Source: a virus. From it: a stretch of 26,023 nt of DNA. Shown here piece by piece: positions 1 through 8,286 of this stretch. The notes below the pieces were generated by a model that saw nothing but the letters and a program-made list of their open reading frames with translations, was not told the origin of the DNA and did not search any database. Position 1 is the first letter of the stretch. The number at the start of each line of letters is the position of its first letter. Location of the stretch: IMG/VR virus record IMGVR_UViG_3300035162_001372, positions 1 to 26,023 of that record. One strand, written 5' to 3'. The position numbers were made by a program, and so were the translations under genes.

Positions 1-166
1 TGGTGGTGTTAATACGGAGAACAGATTATTAGAGATATGGAGAATATTAGGTTTGGATTCTGTAAACCCTCAACAAATACGGGATACTTCTATAACTGTT
101 GGGGATATAACTTTAAATATTGTCAATTCAGAGCAGAATGAGCTTACTACTATATCGAGATCCTAA
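1..166 (+). CDS. Partial unknown protein, probably structural module (C-terminal end)
   Basis: An open frame entering from the left edge, read from base 2, gives 54 residues ending at TAA (164-166). The start lies outside the window. The visible part contains a stretch LLEIWRILGLDSVNP followed by a beta-rich, Thr-rich tail. No catalytic motif, signal peptide or membrane segment is visible. The stop overlaps the next ATG (TAATG), so the two genes are translationally coupled. It lies on the opposite strand from the replication block, and in tailed phages such a strand change commonly separates replication genes from virion genes. That is why I guess a virion role, but I do not recognise the family. 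Confidence 0.55.
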   Translation, partial: GGVNTENRLLEIWRILGLDSVNPQQIRDTSITVGDITLNIVNSEQNELTTISRS

Positions 167-426
167 TGACTTTTGCAAGAAGACTAGCTATAGGTACTCG
201 GGGCTATAGAGGCAACTTTATAGAAAATAGTTATATTAATCAGGAGTTTATTATAAAAGAAGATTTCGAAAATGTAAATATTAATTTAGCTTCTATGATA
301 GCCGTACTAGAAGATGTTTCTGTGGTGGTGGATTCAGTTATAGACATAGGCTTCGAAGTAATAAGCGTAAACATTGGCGTTGATGCTACTATAGACCAAC
401 AGGAAGCGACTATAGATAATTGTTAA
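166..426 (+). CDS. Small unknown protein (86 aa), probably structural module
   Basis: The gene starts with an ATG that overlaps the stop of the preceding gene and ends just before a strong terminator, so it is the last gene of the plus-strand operon. The protein has a basic N-terminus (MTFARRLAIGTRGYRG) followed by alternating hydrophobic residues rich in Val and Ile with no long membrane segment, which suggests a beta-rich soluble or assembled protein. There is no recognisable enzyme motif. Position at the end of a plus-strand operon suggests a virion or late function, but this is inference only. Confidence 0.6.
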   Translation: MTFARRLAIGTRGYRGNFIENSYINQEFIIKEDFENVNINLASMIAVLEDVSVVVDSVIDIGFEVISVNIGVDATIDQQEATIDNC

Positions 427-428
427 AT

Positions 429-454
429 AAAAAAGGGGCCGAAGCCCCCTTTTT
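429..454. terminator. Bidirectional rho-independent terminator between convergent operons
   Basis: A 5-bp GGGGC/GCCCC stem (435-439 with 444-448) is flanked by an A run on the left and a T run on the right, so it works on both strands. On the minus strand the loop reads C(TTCG)G, the very stable UUCG tetraloop, followed by a T run. It ends the plus-strand operon (stop at 426) and the minus-strand nrdA-nrdB operon (stop at 458). Confidence 0.9.
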
Positions 455-457
455 ATA

Positions 458-1411
458 TCATTTAAAAATGTCTTGCCAGTTACCAGTAGTACTGGCCTTA
501 GCGTATTCTGTAGAACGATTCTCGAAAAAATTCGTATGTTCTACTGCATTTACCATATAATCAAGCCAAGGAAGAGGGTTGCTTTCTGAATTGAAAATCT
601 TCTTCATTCCTAGCCCTAATAGTCTTTTGTCAGCAATATATCGAATGTACGCTTTTACTTCTTCAGGGGATAGATCTTCCACTTCAGTAGCTCCAAAAGC
701 AACATCAATAAATGCGTCCTCTAACTCTACTACTCTTTCAGCAGCACAGTAAATTTCATACTTAAGTTCATCGTTCCATATTTCAGGGTTCTCTTGAATA
801 TAAGTTCTGAAAAGTTTTGACATTCCTTCAACATGTAAGCTCTCATCTCGAATTGACCAGGTAACAATCTGGCCCATATTCTTCATAAGATTGTGGCGAG
901 GAAAGTTCAATAGAATAGCAAAACTACTAAACAACTGTACTCCTTCCGTAAAGCCACTGTATACTGCTACAGTTTTAGCAATATCTTTCTTAGTATTCAT
1001 ATTGAAGTTAGTCAAATAATCATGCTTATCGGCCATCTCTTGGACGTCCATAAACATTTGATATTCTTCTTCTGGAAACCCGAGAGTCTCTAGAAGAGTA
1101 GAATATGCGTCCTGATGAACGGCTTCCATTGCTGCAAATGCAGACAACATCATTCGTACTTCAGGAGCTTTAAACGTAGGCAGGTAATGCTTCGCATACC
1201 CACAGCAAACGTCTACATCACTTTGCGTGAAAAAACGAAAGATATGTCCAAGCAAACGCTTACTATTATCATCCAAAGTACGATAATCTTTAAGGTCGTC
1301 TGCCATTGGGACTTCTTCCGGCATCCAGTGTAGATGTTGCTGCGTCTTATACGCTTCATACGCCCAGTTATACTGAAACGGTTTGTAATAATTTCTTTCA
1401 TCTGTAACCAT
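458..1411 (-). CDS. nrdB: Class I ribonucleotide reductase beta (radical) subunit
   Basis: This is the small subunit of aerobic ribonucleotide reductase. It houses the di-metal/tyrosyl radical used by NrdA to convert ribonucleotides to deoxyribonucleotides. All canonical residues can be placed: D65, E96, H99, radical Y103 (E-x2-H-x3-Y), E156, and E190/H193 in IRDESLH. The spacings (31 and 34 residues between carboxylates) match those of E. coli NrdB. Because Tyr and all carboxylates are kept, it is not of the Tyr-less (Ic) or metal-free (Ie) type. At 317 aa it is shorter than E. coli NrdB (about 375). It starts three bases after the nrdA stop and is the last gene of the operon, followed by the shared terminator. 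Confidence 0.96.
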   Translation of the reverse strand: MVTDERNYYKPFQYNWAYEAYKTQQHLHWMPEEVPMADDLKDYRTLDDNSKRLLGHIFRFFTQSDVDVCCGYAKHYLPTFKAPEVRMMLSAFAAMEAVHQDAYSTLLETLGFPEEEYQMFMDVQEMADKHDYLTNFNMNTKKDIAKTVAVYSGFTEGVQLFSSFAILLNFPRHNLMKNMGQIVTWSIRDESLHVEGMSKLFRTYIQENPEIWNDELKYEIYCAAERVVELEDAFIDVAFGATEVEDLSPEEVKAYIRYIADKRLLGLGMKKIFNSESNPLPWLDYMVNAVEHTNFFENRSTEYAKASTTGNWQDIFK

Positions 1412-1414
1412 AAA

Positions 1415-3178
1415 TCACCCTTCACAAGCTAGACACGAATCTTCGTCGTCAAATATAAAATCTCTTAGTTTTTCGTCAGATACTACTTCTGCACGTTTGT
1501 ATGCTTCACTTCTTGCATAGTACAATGTTTTCATACCACGTCGCCAAGCAAGCATATGAACATTGTGTAGTTCCTGCTTACTTACATCGGCTGGAAAGAA
1601 TAAGTTTACAGATTGTGACTGGCAAATATGCTGCTGTCGGTCTGCTGCAAACTCTACAACCCAGCGCTGATCAAGCTCAACAGCTGTTTTGAATACATCT
1701 TTCGTCCAAGTATCGAGAAATTCAAGATGCTGAACGCTGCCTCCGTGTGTCATAATATCTTTCCACACTTCATCAGTATTCATGTCAATCTCATCCAAAG
1801 CATGTTCCAAGTACTCATTTTTCAGAAGACTCGTTCCAGACTTTGTTTTCTGGGTAAAAGCATTTGCACGATATGGCTCAATGCTTGGACTAGTGTTACC
1901 ACAAATAATACTACTGCTAGCATTAGGGGCAATAGCAAGAAGATGGGCATTACGAATTCCATAACCGACACCATCAGGACATTCTCCTTTCTCAGCAGCT
2001 AACTGCTGACTGGCTTCGAGTGCGGAAGATTTTAAGTGAGAGAAGGCTCTCATGTTAAAACTCTTCGCCATTGCACTTTCAAAAGCTATATTGTGTCGTT
2101 GAAGGTAGGCATGAAATCCCATTGCTCCAAGACCAATTGAACGTTCTCTCATAGCACTATACTTCGCTTTCTCAAGGGAAGAAGGTGCGTGCTGAATGAA
2201 GAATTCTATTACATTGTCCAACATTCGAACTAAATCTGGGATGAACTCGGGAATATTCTTCCAGCTTTCATACTCTTCCAAATTCACACTAGAAAGACAA
2301 CACACTGCGGTTCTCTCTTCATTAGTAGGGAGAGTAATCTCCGAGCACAGGTTAGAATGGTGAACACGCAGCCCTAAGTTTCTTTGAAACTCGGGAAGAT
2401 CGTTATTCACAGCATCCTCAAACATAATGTAAGGTTCGCCTGTTTCTACACGGTTCTGAATCAGCTTCACCCAGAGTGCTTTCGCTGCCACAGTTTTAGT
2501 CACTTTATTACTATGAGGGTCAATCAATGCCCAACTATCATCAAATCCTGGTTCTTCTGTCGCTTGCGCGATGAGTTTCATGAACTTGTCAGGAATGACC
2601 ACAGCATGATGAAGATTGGTAGATTTTCTATTGATATCGCCACCAGTAGGCTTTCGTACATCGAGAAATTCTTCGATCTCGGGATGAGAAATGTGTAAAT
2701 AAGCTGCATATGAACCCCTTCTAGTTACCCCTTGTGAGAAAGCCAACATCTCTGCGTCAACCACTTTCATAAAGGGGATAACACCAGTGCTTTCGCTTCC
2801 ATTACTCGTGCGGGAGCCTACGGAGCGTATACTGCTCCAGCTTCCGCCAACCCCGCCACCTACAGAAGACAAGAATGCGTTCTCCGTATAGTGTCCTGTT
2901 AGTCCTTCTCTACTGTCTTCAACATAGTTGAGAAAACAAGAGATAGGTAGTCCACGAGTAGTCCCTCCATTCGAAAGAATTGGAGTAGAAAACATAAACC
3001 ACAGATTGCTTGCATAATCATACAATCGCTGTGCATGGCTTTCGTCATCCGCAAAGGCTCTCGCCGCACGTGCGAAAGCGTCCTGAGGCGATGATTCACC
3101 TTCTATTAAATATCTATCTTCTAGCGTCTGGATACCAAACGTAGAAAGAAGACGATCTCTTCCATAATCAATTAACAT
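1415..3178 (-). CDS. nrdA: Class I ribonucleotide reductase alpha (catalytic) subunit, lacking ATP-cone
   Basis: This is the catalytic subunit reducing NDPs to dNDPs. Visible residues: C81 and C293 (substrate-reducing disulfide pair), N276-L-C278-S-E280 (thiyl radical Cys with Asn and Glu), Y553-Y554 (radical transfer pair) and the C-terminal C582-x2-C585 that is re-reduced by glutaredoxin. At 587 aa it is much shorter than E. coli NrdA (about 760). Its first residues already lead into the core barrel domain, so the N-terminal ATP-cone that senses ATP/dATP is absent, implying loss of dATP feedback on overall activity. An AAGGA ribosome site precedes the ATG, which overlaps the exonuclease gene end by 11 bp. 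A phage glutaredoxin at 21709-21933 is a likely reductant. Confidence 0.96.
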   Translation of the reverse strand: MLIDYGRDRLLSTFGIQTLEDRYLIEGESSPQDAFARAARAFADDESHAQRLYDYASNLWFMFSTPILSNGGTTRGLPISCFLNYVEDSREGLTGHYTENAFLSSVGGGVGGSWSSIRSVGSRTSNGSESTGVIPFMKVVDAEMLAFSQGVTRRGSYAAYLHISHPEIEEFLDVRKPTGGDINRKSTNLHHAVVIPDKFMKLIAQATEEPGFDDSWALIDPHSNKVTKTVAAKALWVKLIQNRVETGEPYIMFEDAVNNDLPEFQRNLGLRVHHSNLCSEITLPTNEERTAVCCLSSVNLEEYESWKNIPEFIPDLVRMLDNVIEFFIQHAPSSLEKAKYSAMRERSIGLGAMGFHAYLQRHNIAFESAMAKSFNMRAFSHLKSSALEASQQLAAEKGECPDGVGYGIRNAHLLAIAPNASSSIICGNTSPSIEPYRANAFTQKTKSGTSLLKNEYLEHALDEIDMNTDEVWKDIMTHGGSVQHLEFLDTWTKDVFKTAVELDQRWVVEFAADRQQHICQSQSVNLFFPADVSKQELHNVHMLAWRRGMKTLYYARSEAYKRAEVVSDEKLRDFIFDDEDSCLACEG

Positions 3179-3995
3179 TTATATATTCCTTAACTCGTTC
3201 GTCTATTTCTAGTAGACTATGCCCAGGATGTTCTATAGCTTCAGCGCAATAGCTGACTAAATCCATCATCCTATAATTTTTAAGTATTAGTTCCTTGCTC
3301 GCATTAAGAGCCTGAATATATTTATATCTACTAGGTATAGGTATAGCATCGTAGATATCGAACGCTGTACCGTATTCTTTGAGAAGTTCCGTAGCCCTTT
3401 TTGGCCCTATACCGGCAACTCCATCAACATTATCTCCCTTATCGCCTGTTAGAACTTTAAAAGAGATATAATCTTCTTGAGGAAAATCAAAAAATTCCTC
3501 CCAATTAAACACTGTAGTTTCTTTACGAGTTACTGTAGAGAACCTAGATACATTTTCATTCACGAGTAAGTCCCAGTCACGGTCACTTGAAATCATCCAT
3601 ATATCTTCGATACCCATTTCTTCTCGTTTTGATACTACATAAGCTACCAAGTCATCGGCTTCCACGTTAGCATATCTTAACAAGAGAAACTGTTCCTCTA
3701 AAGCTTCCAGAGTTCTCTCATATTCTTCGAAAAATAACTTAATATCTTTTTTCTCTTGTTCTGTTTGATCTTTATATTTTTCTGCCCTATTAGCTTTATA
3801 CTGAGGGTCAATGAATTTTCTGTAAGCGCTAGATCCTTGATCTCCTGTAATAATAATTTTACTACAATCATATGATTGCGCCAAGCTCTTTACAGTATTA
3901 ACATAGTCTTGTTTAAAGTCTAATTTACCCTGATGTTTCCAGCGAAACGCTAAATTCATGCCATCCACAATGAGAGCATTCTTATTAGGTTCCAT
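3168..3995 (-). CDS. 5'-3' exonuclease / flap endonuclease (PIN-like, RNase H type)
   Basis: The protein resembles the 5' nuclease domain of DNA polymerase I and T4 RNase H. It should remove RNA primers and 5' flaps, a job needed here because the phage polymerase lacks this domain. Motifs with numbering from the chosen Met: LIVDG with D11 near the N-terminus, VEADD, SSDRDW (metal-binding acidic residues) and the helix-3-turn-helix GDKGDNVDGVAGIGPKRA, which binds DNA. The frame is open to 4040, but I chose the ATG at 3995 because family members begin only a few residues before LIVDG and because this avoids a 35-bp overlap with the upstream nuclease gene. The ribosome site there is weak. The gene overlaps nrdA by 11 bp. 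Confidence 0.93.
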   Translation of the reverse strand: MEPNKNALIVDGMNLAFRWKHQGKLDFKQDYVNTVKSLAQSYDCSKIIITGDQGSSAYRKFIDPQYKANRAEKYKDQTEQEKKDIKLFFEEYERTLEALEEQFLLLRYANVEADDLVAYVVSKREEMGIEDIWMISSDRDWDLLVNENVSRFSTVTRKETTVFNWEEFFDFPQEDYISFKVLTGDKGDNVDGVAGIGPKRATELLKEYGTAFDIYDAIPIPSRYKYIQALNASKELILKNYRMMDLVSYCAEAIEHPGHSLLEIDERVKEYINVN

Positions 3996-4005
3996 TATCT
4001 TTTCT

Positions 4006-4449
4006 TTAAAGCTGGCCACGAGTCCACTCCATAGGTTCATTTTCTAGCCACTCTTCAGCTAGACATACATAGCAATCCAACCAAGATAGGTGCATATGCT
4101 TTGTACTTTCCGGTTTTATATTTGTCACTACAAATACTTTTGATCTAGAATACTTAAAGAACAACAAAGGTTGTTGAAGTTTAAGCTCTGCTTGTTTTAC
4201 TATCTTTTCCCACCAAATTAAAAGGTAATTAGTTTTATTCGTAAATACCTTGTCACTAAGCGGAGATTTTTCATAATTCTTTACTTCTATACAAAACGCA
4301 TTATTAGCGTCTGGTATATATAAATCGCCCTTTAAGTAAGCGAGAGCCCCCGAACTGGGGACTCTCTCAAACTGTAGGCCGGACGCATCACGAAGCATAT
4401 CTCGTACAAGATACTCTCCTCGTTGTCCTTTTGCTCTCGGATCTACCAT
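4006..4449 (-). CDS. PD-(D/E)XK family nuclease, Holliday-junction-resolvase-like
   Basis: This 147-aa protein has the signature of a PD-(D/E)XK nuclease: an N-terminal KGQRGE with E12, an SSGA segment followed by GD42, and E55-V-K57, with a basic and aromatic remainder. The layout resembles archaeal Hjc-type resolvases and phage endonucleases that handle branched DNA. Its start overlaps the stop of the gp46-like gene (TAATG), which places it in a recombination and DNA-degradation operon with gp46, gp47 and the 5' exonuclease. Resolution of recombination intermediates or trimming of ends is likely. Specificity cannot be read from the sequence. Confidence 0.8.
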   Translation of the reverse strand: MVDPRAKGQRGEYLVRDMLRDASGLQFERVPSSGALAYLKGDLYIPDANNAFCIEVKNYEKSPLSDKVFTNKTNYLLIWWEKIVKQAELKLQQPLLFFKYSRSKVFVVTNIKPESTKHMHLSWLDCYVCLAEEWLENEPMEWTRGQL

Positions 4450-6245
4450 TATGCTATCAACCTGCTTATATTTGAGCTTTTAATTACTTCCACTTTTTCT
4501 AATAATGGATGAGACCATCCATGATTTACAAGGTAAGTGTTAAGCTCTTCCTCTAGTAAAACTTCTACCAATTTCTCTTTTCCAACCTCATCCAGAACTG
4601 TCATGACTTCATCAAGAAACAGAACATTAATACGGCTAGAAGACAGACTACTCATTAGCTTGCGAATCGCAAGAAGAGTAGCAGTATTTACTCTAGCCAA
4701 TTCTCCGCTCGAAAGCGCGAGAATATCTACTACGTTTCCATTATCTGTAATTTCTACATTAAGTTTGTCGTTGTTTACAGCAAAGTTCAATGTGAAGCGT
4801 CCGTCTGAAAGTTCTGCGAGATACTCGCTCGTTAATTCTTCCAACTCTTTAACAAGATTTTCTATCTTGTATGCAATCAGTCCATTCGTACTGAAAGCTT
4901 TTTTCAAGATTTCAAGATTACCCTTCTTCACTCCTAGAATTTTATATCGAGATACTACTTCTGCAAGTTGTTTATCGAACTCTGCAGTCTGTTCAGTTAT
5001 AACTTCGATCTTAGCGTTATAGGCTGAACGAGCATGATTCTCTCTTTGCATAAGATCTATTTCATTCTTCTGCGTAGCAATATTAGTTCTAATGTTAGTG
5101 ATACGAATTTTCAAGGCTACTTCATCAACTAAAACAGTGGGGAGATTATTATCAACAGAGCGATATAACTCTTCCCACTCCTTCTGTTTACTAGCTTTTA
5201 CTGTGAAACTCTCATTGTTCTCTTGAATCTCTTTAATTTTCTTCTGGATATTTGTGTGTTTGTCTTGTTCGACTTTAATTTTCTCTTGTTCTTCATAGAT
5301 ATGTTTTTTCTTAAAATCCTCTGTAACTGATTGTTCACAGGTAGGACATACATTTTCTAAGTTCTCCATCTTTTTGATGATTTTTTGTCCTGAATTGACC
5401 GACCCCGATATAGCGCCTAGCTGTGACTGCAACTCATCATAAGAAATATGTTCGGATGCTTCAATTGCTTGAATCTCCTGTATGTTAATTTCTTTCAATA
5501 AACTTTTATACTGATTATTTTTAGAAATTTCACGATTTGTTGTTGAAATATTTTTAATTTCAGCCATAAGAGAACTATGTTCTTCTTCATCTTCCTCCGA
5601 TACTTTCGGAAGATTTACAAGTTCTCTTGGGGTAGTGTCCGTCAGTTTGTTATTTTCCAACCATTTTTCAACTGTGGAAATGCGACCTTCAAGGTTTGCG
5701 TACTCTTGGTCAACTTCCTTAGAAGCCTCCCTAAAAATCTCAAAGAGATTGACATACTTTTCTAGCCCAAGTAAGTCTATCAAGAACTTTTTACGGTTCG
5801 CATCAGTAGCAGTGAGAAAATTCAAACTAGCATTAGGATGTTGATATACTACTTGCGTAAAAGTTTTAAAGTCTACGCCAATCACTTCTTGAATAGTCTT
5901 ATAAGTATTCATAGCCGTATGGCTACCAATATCTTCTCCATTCTTAGTAAACTTTACTTTTAAGTTAGACTTTCGTTGAAGGTCGATCTCATACTCATCT
6001 GCTTCCTTACTAAATGTGAGGTGGATAGAGTATCCATTTTGTAACTCTCTATTCGGGATATCGGCTTTCTTGATACCTTTTGAGTTTTTATTAAATAGAA
6101 CTTCTTCCAAAATGAGAGGAATAGAAGATTTTCCAGCGCCATTGTAACCCAATATTTGAGTAAGTCTGGTGGAAGCTAAATCGAGCTCATTGTCTTCTCC
6201 GTAAGAGAAACAATTACTCCACTTCAAGATTTTTAGCGTAATCAT
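4449..6245 (-). CDS. Recombination nuclease ATPase subunit (SbcC/Rad50, T4 gp46-like)
   Basis: This is an SMC-like ATPase that partners the adjacent gp47/SbcD nuclease to process DNA ends for recombination and degrade host DNA. Visible: Walker A GYNGAGKS (33-40) at the N-terminus, two long charged coiled-coil stretches (about 165-290 and 305-470), a zinc-hook C300-P-T-C303 at the turn, ABC signature LSSGE (511-515) and Walker B VLFLDE (541-546). At 598 aa it is close to T4 gp46 (560) and far shorter than E. coli SbcC (about 1,050), so the coiled coil is short. It overlaps the gp47 gene by 32 bp. Confidence 0.95.
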   Translation of the reverse strand: MITLKILKWSNCFSYGEDNELDLASTRLTQILGYNGAGKSSIPLILEEVLFNKNSKGIKKADIPNRELQNGYSIHLTFSKEADEYEIDLQRKSNLKVKFTKNGEDIGSHTAMNTYKTIQEVIGVDFKTFTQVVYQHPNASLNFLTATDANRKKFLIDLLGLEKYVNLFEIFREASKEVDQEYANLEGRISTVEKWLENNKLTDTTPRELVNLPKVSEEDEEEHSSLMAEIKNISTTNREISKNNQYKSLLKEINIQEIQAIEASEHISYDELQSQLGAISGSVNSGQKIIKKMENLENVCPTCEQSVTEDFKKKHIYEEQEKIKVEQDKHTNIQKKIKEIQENNESFTVKASKQKEWEELYRSVDNNLPTVLVDEVALKIRITNIRTNIATQKNEIDLMQRENHARSAYNAKIEVITEQTAEFDKQLAEVVSRYKILGVKKGNLEILKKAFSTNGLIAYKIENLVKELEELTSEYLAELSDGRFTLNFAVNNDKLNVEITDNGNVVDILALSSGELARVNTATLLAIRKLMSSLSSSRINVLFLDEVMTVLDEVGKEKLVEVLLEEELNTYLVNHGWSHPLLEKVEVIKSSNISRLIA

Positions 6246-7170
6246 TATATAATCCTAATATTTCGGGAATTTTATCTTCTGCTATTTCTAGCACGTAAGT
6301 TAAGTATTCTACTAATTCTTCTCCAACGGAGAACTCTTTATCCAAAACAAGTGTTGCTTCAGAACTTCGTTTTACAACTTTTTTATCAAGAAGGTCACTG
6401 GAGCCTACTTTTGCTAAGTCTCCGAGATCTCCCTCTAGCTCGTAAATAACATGGTCATACAGCCCCGTGATCATATCATTGGGGTTACTAACCGTCTTAC
6501 GAATAAGCTGTGGAAGTTCTAACTTTTCCCAATACCAATCCCAATCTTCCATTATAACTAGAACTCCAGTCTCTACTTTCGATCTATGAAAGCTAGTAGT
6601 CATTGGACTTCCAGGGTATATAATGTTCTTTTGGCAGTTAGAGTGGGAGTGTAAATCTCCTGCAAAAACTTTAGGAAAGCGAGCAAATCTATCTAAGTCT
6701 ACCTCCGGAGTCACATGAGGGGGTATTTCACCCCTCACATGAGTAAAGACCGGATAGTCCTTATTTAGCATTTCAATAGAATTCTTCTTGTGTAGGTCAC
6801 AATAAGGAAGAATACTAAAACCTCTTTCATCTTCGTATGCTTCGTCAATAATAGTAACCTTATCATTCAATGAATGAGTCACTTCTTTCAAAGCGGTAAA
6901 GAATGTTTTATTCTTTTTAGTTGCTTCATGGTTCCCATCGTAGATGAGAGTTTCAATCTGGCAACCTTTTACAAAGGTGAAATACAGTTCTAGTTCCTCG
7001 ATAGTCGGAACTCTATCAAAAATATCGCCGCCTATAATATGCAAGTCAGCGTCATCCTCCAACAGATAAATCTGGTGAAAGAAGCTGTCATAGCGAGCAC
7101 GTGCCCAGTTAACAGGTACGTTCTTCTGGCCTAGTTTTATATGCCAATCGGCGGAGAATAGTATTTTCAT
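6214..7170 (-). CDS. Recombination nuclease subunit (SbcD/Mre11, T4 gp47-like)
   Basis: This is a calcineurin-type metallophosphoesterase forming the nuclease half of the gp46/gp47 complex. Metal-binding motifs appear in order: ADWH (D8, H10), GGDIFD (D49), DGNHE (N80, H81), H144 in THVRGE, and AGDLHSH (H174, H176). This full two-metal set indicates an active nuclease. The 318-aa length is similar to T4 gp47 (339). The ATG overlaps the SSB stop (TAATG), and the 3' end overlaps the gp46-like gene by 32 bp, which suggests coupled translation of the two subunits. Confidence 0.95.
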   Translation of the reverse strand: MKILFSADWHIKLGQKNVPVNWARARYDSFFHQIYLLEDDADLHIIGGDIFDRVPTIEELELYFTFVKGCQIETLIYDGNHEATKKNKTFFTALKEVTHSLNDKVTIIDEAYEDERGFSILPYCDLHKKNSIEMLNKDYPVFTHVRGEIPPHVTPEVDLDRFARFPKVFAGDLHSHSNCQKNIIYPGSPMTTSFHRSKVETGVLVIMEDWDWYWEKLELPQLIRKTVSNPNDMITGLYDHVIYELEGDLGDLAKVGSSDLLDKKVVKRSSEATLVLDKEFSVGEELVEYLTYVLEIAEDKIPEILGLYNDYAKNLEVE

Positions 7171-7817
7171 TACGCAATATCAAATTCATCTTCGATGCTT
7201 GCATCTGTGTTTGCGTCTGCACCTGCTCCGGCTGACGCAATGCGTTCCAACAACTCTTTCTGAGCGTCGGGAGTTGGTCTAGGGAGCAATTCATCAATGT
7301 TAGTGGAGGCAGCTACAGCAGTGCGCTCATCCTCAGTTAAAGGACGAATCCCTTTCTGACATTTCAGAGTTTGAAGAGTGTACTCAACATTATATACATT
7401 TGGCCCCGTCTTAGTGCGTTTGAAGTGAATATCCCAGCCAGACTCTACATCAGTAGGATCGCCAAGATCTTCGGCAGCAACTAAAATTTGATCCATTAGT
7501 TTTTTCTTGAGGTTGAACACTTTGGTTTTACCATCTGAAGGGTCAATACACTGTACAGAGTATGACCAGCCACATTTCAAATCAGGATAGAAATCTCTAA
7601 CCCAATCTTTTTCAATGTTTACAAAAGCTTCTTTATTTCGGTCAAAAGATAAGCACTCCATAGGAATGTTTTTATCGTTCTCTCCTTTAACCCAGTAAAT
7701 ATACCGAGGAAGAAGGTCTCCGAAAATACGAACGCAGTTTTCTCCGTTCTTGTATGAAAATTGCTCTAGTGAGGACTTCTTAGCCCCTCCAGCAGATGAT
7801 GTAAATTTAATACCCAT
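7170..7817 (-). CDS. Single-stranded DNA-binding protein (T4 gp32-like)
   Basis: The protein coats single-stranded DNA during replication and recombination. The N-terminus (MGIKFTSSAGGAKKSS) is basic and Ser-rich, as in gp32-type proteins with a cooperativity arm. The middle is rich in aromatic and basic residues suitable for an OB fold. The C-terminal tail is acidic (DASIEDEFDIA), the protein-interaction tip typical of phage SSBs. There is a good ribosome site (AAGGA). Sitting directly before gp47-gp46 supports the call. I identified the family by overall pattern, since gp32 motifs are weak; the zinc ligands of T4 gp32 are not evident. Confidence 0.82.
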   Translation of the reverse strand: MGIKFTSSAGGAKKSSLEQFSYKNGENCVRIFGDLLPRYIYWVKGENDKNIPMECLSFDRNKEAFVNIEKDWVRDFYPDLKCGWSYSVQCIDPSDGKTKVFNLKKKLMDQILVAAEDLGDPTDVESGWDIHFKRTKTGPNVYNVEYTLQTLKCQKGIRPLTEDERTAVAASTNIDELLPRPTPDAQKELLERIASAGAGADANTDASIEDEFDIA

Positions 7818-7829
7818 AGTTATTTCCTT

Positions 7830-8219
7830 TTAGTGTGTGACTTCTTCCCAGCGAAAAAATATTTCATTGTTTACTAGAGATAGTAGTCTGTTGTTGTTAA
7901 TGATTTTACTTGAAACAGGAGATAACTCCCACCGCAAGCTTAGTTTTGTTGTGGCTTGATATTCAGCAAAGCTGCGAAAACTAGCGAGTGCCACATACTG
8001 TGCTAGTTCACGGTCTTGAAACTTACTTCGGTTAGCTATAATTGGTTCAGGGTTACGCAAGAAACTATCCCCCGACCAGTCTTCTAAAGATAACTTATAG
8101 GTAATATCATACTTATTTCTGGGTAGAGTTGGGTATATTATATAGGCCATCAAAGTTACTATTAGATCAGGAGAGCCATTAGTTTCTTCGTATATCTTAG
8201 CCCAATTATAAAAAATCAT
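7830..8219 (-). CDS. Unknown protein (129 aa), first gene of the SSB-gp47-gp46-nrd operon
   Basis: This is a soluble-looking protein rich in aromatic residues (MIFYNWAKIYEETNG at the start) with no recognisable motif, membrane segment or signal peptide. It is real by context: it begins about 20 bases downstream of the start point expected from a consensus promoter (8246-8274), has an ATG with a GGA ribosome site, and ends 12 bases before the SSB gene. As first gene of a recombination and dNTP operon, a replication or recombination mediator role is possible, but there is no sequence evidence for one. Confidence 0.7.
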   Translation of the reverse strand: MIFYNWAKIYEETNGSPDLIVTLMAYIIYPTLPRNKYDITYKLSLEDWSGDSFLRNPEPIIANRSKFQDRELAQYVALASFRSFAEYQATTKLSLRWELSPVSSKIINNNRLLSLVNNEIFFRWEEVTH

Positions 8220-8245
8220 CGTAGTATTCCAAAGTCTGACCGTAT

Positions 8246-8274
8246 ATTATACAGGGAAATAGCAAAAGTGTCAA
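8246..8274 (-). promoter_or_regulatory. Sigma70 promoter for the SSB/gp46-47/nrd operon
   Basis: Read on the minus strand, -35 TTGACA (8274-8269) and -10 TATAAT (8251-8246) are perfect consensus with a 17-bp spacer. An A-rich stretch and GTTC directly precede the -35 box. The expected start point is near 8239, giving a leader of about 20 bases to the ATG at 8219. It is one of seven near-identical promoters in the window. Confidence 0.93.
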
Positions 8275-8286
8275 GAACTTTTTTTC

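Noticed and set aside
3996-4040. Upstream start extending the 5' exonuclease by 15 residues
   Set aside because: Family members begin a few residues before the LIVDG motif, and the longer form would overlap the upstream nuclease gene by 35 bp.
4537-5022. Long plus-strand open frame (161 codons)
   Set aside because: It lies antisense inside the gp46-like gene, with Ser/Arg-rich composition typical of a shadow frame and no promoter or ribosome site.
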